Positions 62,201-64,000 of a stretch of DNA of 64,000 bases are shown in pieces (the stretch's first letter is position 1; the number at the start of each line of letters is the position of its first letter). Under the pieces are notes generated by a model, which worked only from the letters and a program-made list of their open reading frames with translations, made no database searches and was not told where the DNA came from. The DNA comes from Bacillus mojavensis RO-H-1 = KCTC 3706 (lineage in GTDB: Bacteria; Bacillota; Bacilli; Bacillales; Bacillaceae). Made by a program: the position numbers and the translations under genes. The stretch lies in the NCBI RefSeq assembly GCF_000245335.1, contig NZ_JH600284.1, positions 124,001 through 188,000 of the forward strand. The letters are read 5' to 3'.

Positions 62201-64000
62201 GGAAAAATCGACCGGCGGGCGCTTCCGCTTCCTGACGGCAACATCTCAAATGGTGTTTCATATATTGCGCCGCGCAATGAAATAGAACAAAAAGTCGCAG
62301 ACATTTGGGCACAGGTGCTTCAGGTTGAAAAGATCGGCATCTATGACCAATTCTTTGAAATCGGCGGACACTCGTTAGCGGGGATGAAGATGCTTGCCTT
62401 GATTCATCAGGAACTGGGCGCTGAGCTTTCTCTCAAGGATCTTTTCCAATCACCGACCGTTGAAAGCTTAGCACAGGTTATTGCCGCCGCAGAAAAAGGA
62501 ACAGCGGTCAGCATAAGACCGGCAAAGACACAAGAGACGTATCCAGTTTCTTCTCCGCAAAAACGGATGTACGTGCTTCAGCAGCTTGAAGGAGCGAACA
62601 CAAGCTACAACATGCCATCGGTTCTTCGCCTGAAGGGTCATCTGGATGTTGAAAGGCTCAAATGCGTAATGAATCAGTTAATGGAGCGTCATGAAGCCTT
62701 TAGAACAACCTTTGAAATAAAAGACGGAGAAACGGTGCAGCGAATCTGGGATGAAGCGGCGTTTGATATGGCATATTTCGAAGCGCCAGAAGAAGAGACC
62801 GAGCGGATCGTTTCTGAGTTTATCCGTCCGTTCACACTTGACCGGCTGCCGCTGTTCAGAATGGGGCTGATCAAGCTGTCAGAAGCTGAGCATCTGCTGC
62901 TGTTTGACATGCACCATATTATTTCTGACGGAGCGTCTGTCGGCGTGCTGATTGATGAACTCTCGAAGCTGTACGACGGAGAAACCCTTGAGCCGCTTCA
63001 TATTCAATATAAGGATTATGCCGTGTGGCAGCAGCAGTTTATTCAGTCCGAGCTGTACCGGAAGCAAGAGGAGCATTGGCTGAAGGAGCTTGACGGAGAG
63101 CTGCCTGTGCTGACTCTTCCGACTGATTACAGCCGTCCTGCGGTTCAAACGTTTGAAGGAGACCGGATTGCGTTTGCATTGGACGCAGGAAAAGCGGATG
63201 CTCTTCGCAAGCTTGCAAAGGAAACGGATTCCACTCTGTATATGGTTCTTCTGGCGTCTTACAGCGCGTTTTTATCAAAATTGAGCGGTCAAAACGATAT
63301 CATTGTGGGTTCACCGGTAGCCGGACGTTCTCAAGCGGACATCAGCCGCGTCATCGGAATGTTTGTCAATACACTGGCGATGCGCACATATCCGAAGGGC
63401 GATAAGACGTTTGCGGATTATCTTGGTGAAGTGAAGGAAACGGCACTTAGCGCATTTGAAGCGCAGGATTACCCGCTTGAGGACCTGATCGGAAAAGTTG
63501 AGGTTCACCGTGACACAAGCAGAAATCCTTTATTTGATGCAGTATTTTCTATGCAAAATGCGAGCATCACAGATTTAACAATGAAAGGAGTCGAGCTTGA
63601 ACCGCATCCATTTGAACGGAAAACGGCCAAGTTTGATATCACGCTGACAGCTGACGAAACCGGCGGAGGGCTCGCATTTGTTCTTGAATACAATACGGCG
63701 CTGTTTACACCGGAAACGATTGAACGATGGAAGCAATATTGGATTCAGCTTTTAGGAGCAGTAACAGAAAATCCAAATCAGCCGCTTTCCAGCCTGTCGC
63801 TCGTCAACGAGACAGAAAAACAAACGCTTCTGGAGGCCTGGAAAGGAAAAACACTGCCTGTGCCGACAGACAAAACGGTTCATCAGCTGTTTGAAGAAAC
63901 CGTTCAGCGCCACAAGGACCGCCCGGCTGTCACGTATAACGGGCAGTCATGGACGTACGGCGAGCTGAATGCGAAGGCGAACCGTCTGGCGCGGATTTTG
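56243..64000 (+). CDS. srfAA: Surfactin synthetase subunit 1 (partial, 3' end beyond window)
   Basis: Nonribosomal peptide synthetase that starts surfactin assembly (Glu-Leu-D-Leu). The 2586 codons present show modules in order. Condensation domain 1 (about residues 1-440, HHVISDG at 139), which accepts the 3-hydroxy fatty acyl starter. Adenylation domain 1 (TSGTTGRPKG at 607; FHFDASVKQ, DGTPAH, NVYGPTE and CVDASV residues fit the Glu code). Carrier 1 with phosphopantetheine Ser1006 in GGHSLK. Condensation 2 (HHLISDG at about 1186). Adenylation 2 (TSGTTG at 1655; FDAFMFDVF, MYGPSE and STVFATY fit Leu). Carrier 2 Ser2044. Condensation 3 (HHIISDG at about 2224). Adenylation 3 begins near 2545 and is cut off. 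ATG 56243 follows GGGGAGG. Confidence 0.97.
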   Translation, partial: MEITFYPLTDAQKRIWYTEKFYPHTSISNLAGIGKLVSTEKIDWKLVEQAIQEFVRRNDAMRLRLRLDENGEPIQYISEYKPVDIKHTDTTGDQHAIESISQWGREETKKPLPLYDCDLFRFSLFTIKENEVWFYANVHHVISDGISMNILGNAIMHIYLELAGGSETKRGISHSFIDHVLSEQDYAQSKRFEKDKAFWNKQFETVPELVSMKRNAPAGGSLDAERFSQDVPEALHQQILSFCEEHKVSVLSVFQSVLAAYLYRVSGQNDVVTGTFMGNRTNAKEKQMLGMFVSTVPLRANIDGGQAFFDFVKDRMKDLMKTLRHQKYPYNLLINDLRETNSSVTKLFTVSLEYQVMQWQKEENLAFLTEPIFSGSGLNDVSIHVKDRWDTGKLTIDFDFRTDFMTREEIKIVCERMMTLLENALTHPDHTIDELTLISEAEKERLLLRAGGEPVNYRKNMTIPALFQEKAESLADQPAVVFEDRALSYRTLHEQSARIANVLKEKGVRADSPVAVLLERSERMITAIMGILKAGGAYVPIDPEFPAERIQFILEDCGADFVLTESKVASPDASAELIDFDQAIVSGADAILDVNVNAGDLAYIIYTSGTTGRPKGVMIEHRQVHHLVESLQQTIYQSESQTLRMALLAPFHFDASVKQIFASLLLGQTLYIVPKKTVTNGAALAEYYRRHGIEATDGTPAHLQMLIAAGDLTGLKLKHLLIGGEGLSSVVADKLLTLFQEAGAVPRLTNVYGPTETCVDASVHPVHPDSTVQSAYVPIGKALGNNRLYILDQKGRLQPEGVAGELYIAGDGVGRGYLNLPELTAEKFSQDPFVPGDSMYRTGDVVRWLPDGTIEYLGREDDQVKVRGYRIELGEIETVLQQAPYVAKAVVLAKPDTQGNLEVCAYVVQKAGSEFAPARLREHAAKHLPDYMVPNYITEITEIPLTPSGKVDRRKLFALEVKAVRGTAYTAPRNEMEKTIAEIWQEVLSVEKAGVFDNFFETGGHSLKAMTLLTKIHKETGADIPLQYVFEHPTIAALAEAAERKEGRTFAAIEPAEKQEHYPLSLAQQRTYIVSQFEDAGVGYNMPAAAILEGPLNIQKLEQAFGRLISRHESLRTSFVLEGSIPRQKIHDSVQFNIEMIERSGRSNEEVMTSFVRRFDLSKAPLLRVGLMELEENRHMLLFDMHHLISDGVSIGIILEQLAQIYRGEQLPELRLQYKDYAVWQSAQAAEGYQKDRAYWKEAFAGELPVLQLLSDYPRPPVQSFEGDRVSIKLDAELKNRLYRLAEKNGATLYMVMLSAYYTLLSKYTGQDDIIVGTPSAGRHHSDTEGIVGMFVNTLAIRSEVKQDETFNSLLTRVRQQVLDAFSHQDYPFEWLVEDLNIPRDVSRHPLFDTMFSLQNAAAGIPAVGDLTLSIHETNFNIAKFDVTIQARETDRGIDLDLDYSTKLFKRSTADRLLTHFARLLEDVVAEPEKQISEYNLLSEEEAASQVQQFNPERTPYPKDKTIVQLFEEQAAKTPDRPALQYEGQSLTYRELNERANRLARGILSMGAGESRTAAVLCERSMDMIVSILAVLKSGSAYVPIDPEHPIQRMQHFFQDSGAKVLLTQSKLKALAEKAEFKGVIVLADEDESYHSDAQNLALPFDSAVANLTYTSGTTGTPKGNIVTHANILRTVKQTNYLSITEQDTIIGLSNYVFDAFMFDVFGSLLNGAKLVLVPKETVLDMARLSRVIERENISILMITTALFHLLVDLNPRCLSTLRKIMFGGERASVDHVKKALQTVGKGKLLHMYGPSESTVFATYHPVDELDEHTMSVPIGRPVSNTEVYILDRAGHVQPAGIAGELCVSGEGLVKGYYNRPELTEEKFVPHPFKKGERMCKTGDLARWLPNGDIEFIGRIDHQVKIRGQRIELGEIEHQLQSHDRVQESVVLAVDQGAGDKLLCAYFVGQGEITAQELREHTAKDLPAYMIPAVFIQMDELPLTGNGKIDRRALPLPDGNISNGVSYIAPRNEIEQKVADIWAQVLQVEKIGIYDQFFEIGGHSLAGMKMLALIHQELGAELSLKDLFQSPTVESLAQVIAAAEKGTAVSIRPAKTQETYPVSSPQKRMYVLQQLEGANTSYNMPSVLRLKGHLDVERLKCVMNQLMERHEAFRTTFEIKDGETVQRIWDEAAFDMAYFEAPEEETERIVSEFIRPFTLDRLPLFRMGLIKLSEAEHLLLFDMHHIISDGASVGVLIDELSKLYDGETLEPLHIQYKDYAVWQQQFIQSELYRKQEEHWLKELDGELPVLTLPTDYSRPAVQTFEGDRIAFALDAGKADALRKLAKETDSTLYMVLLASYSAFLSKLSGQNDIIVGSPVAGRSQADISRVIGMFVNTLAMRTYPKGDKTFADYLGEVKETALSAFEAQDYPLEDLIGKVEVHRDTSRNPLFDAVFSMQNASITDLTMKGVELEPHPFERKTAKFDITLTADETGGGLAFVLEYNTALFTPETIERWKQYWIQLLGAVTENPNQPLSSLSLVNETEKQTLLEAWKGKTLPVPTDKTVHQLFEETVQRHKDRPAVTYNGQSWTYGELNAKANRLARIL

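Noticed and set aside
57836..63693. Many short minus-strand frames across srfAA
   Set aside because: They lie inside a continuous NRPS reading frame with complete conserved motifs and are shadow frames.

Overview
The window is a chromosomal segment of a Bacillus subtilis-group organism. Gene content and order from opuA to srfA match the classical B. subtilis 168 map, and lactate dehydrogenase differs from the 168 protein as I remember it at only about ten of 321 residues. Several loci differ from 168, so I read it as a sister species or divergent strain (mojavensis/halotolerans/vallismortis/spizizenii-like) rather than 168. The species is inference; no alignment was run.

Layout. 0-3.3 kb: opuAA-AB-AC glycine betaine ABC importer. 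3.3-9.4 kb: amhX, ycgA, ycgB, then ldh-lctP (fermentative lactate module with two Rex boxes). amyE, which lies between ycgB and ldh in 168, is absent. 9.4-16.8 kb: mdr efflux pump with divergent MarR-type ycgE, ycgF, ycgG, ycgH, ycgI, nadE, tmrB. 16.8-20 kb: a variable segment with an extra TIM-barrel isomerase gene, aroK, and wrecked copies of ycgJ and ycgK. 20-27.5 kb: cah, ycgL, and the proline catabolism operon putB-putC-putP with putR. 27.5-31.4 kb: ycgR-ycgQ (His-rich permease pair), ycgS, and ycgT (Fur-boxed ferredoxin reductase-like protein). 31.4-41.6 kb: nitrate assimilation, nasB-nasC-nasD-nasE-nasF leftward and nasA rightward, with two TnrA-like sites.

41.7-45.8 kb: zinc-limitation cluster yciA (folE2)-yciB-[FAD protein]-yciC. 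Each of the three transcription blocks has a Zur-like box. The FAD/NAD(P) flavoprotein between yciB and yciC is not in the 168 map I know and is the best candidate here for an undescribed function. 45.8-51 kb: yckA-yckB amino-acid ABC transporter, a deletion remnant of a zinc alcohol dehydrogenase, yckC, yckD, an extra AAA/ABC-type ATPase, and bglC behind a perfect 22-bp palindrome. 51-55.7 kb: nin-nucA competence nuclease pair, tlpC chemoreceptor, hxlA-hxlB formaldehyde-fixation operon with divergent hxlR. 55.7-64 kb: srfA promoter with two ComA boxes and a long leader, then the first 2586 codons of surfactin synthetase srfAA (C-A-PCP, C-A-PCP, C and the start of the third A), which runs off the end.

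No rRNA, tRNA, CRISPR array, insertion sequence or prophage was seen. The accessory signal is small-scale gene gain, loss and decay at conserved junctions: ycgB/ldh, tmrB/aroK/cah, yciB/yciC, yckB/yckC and yckD/bglC.
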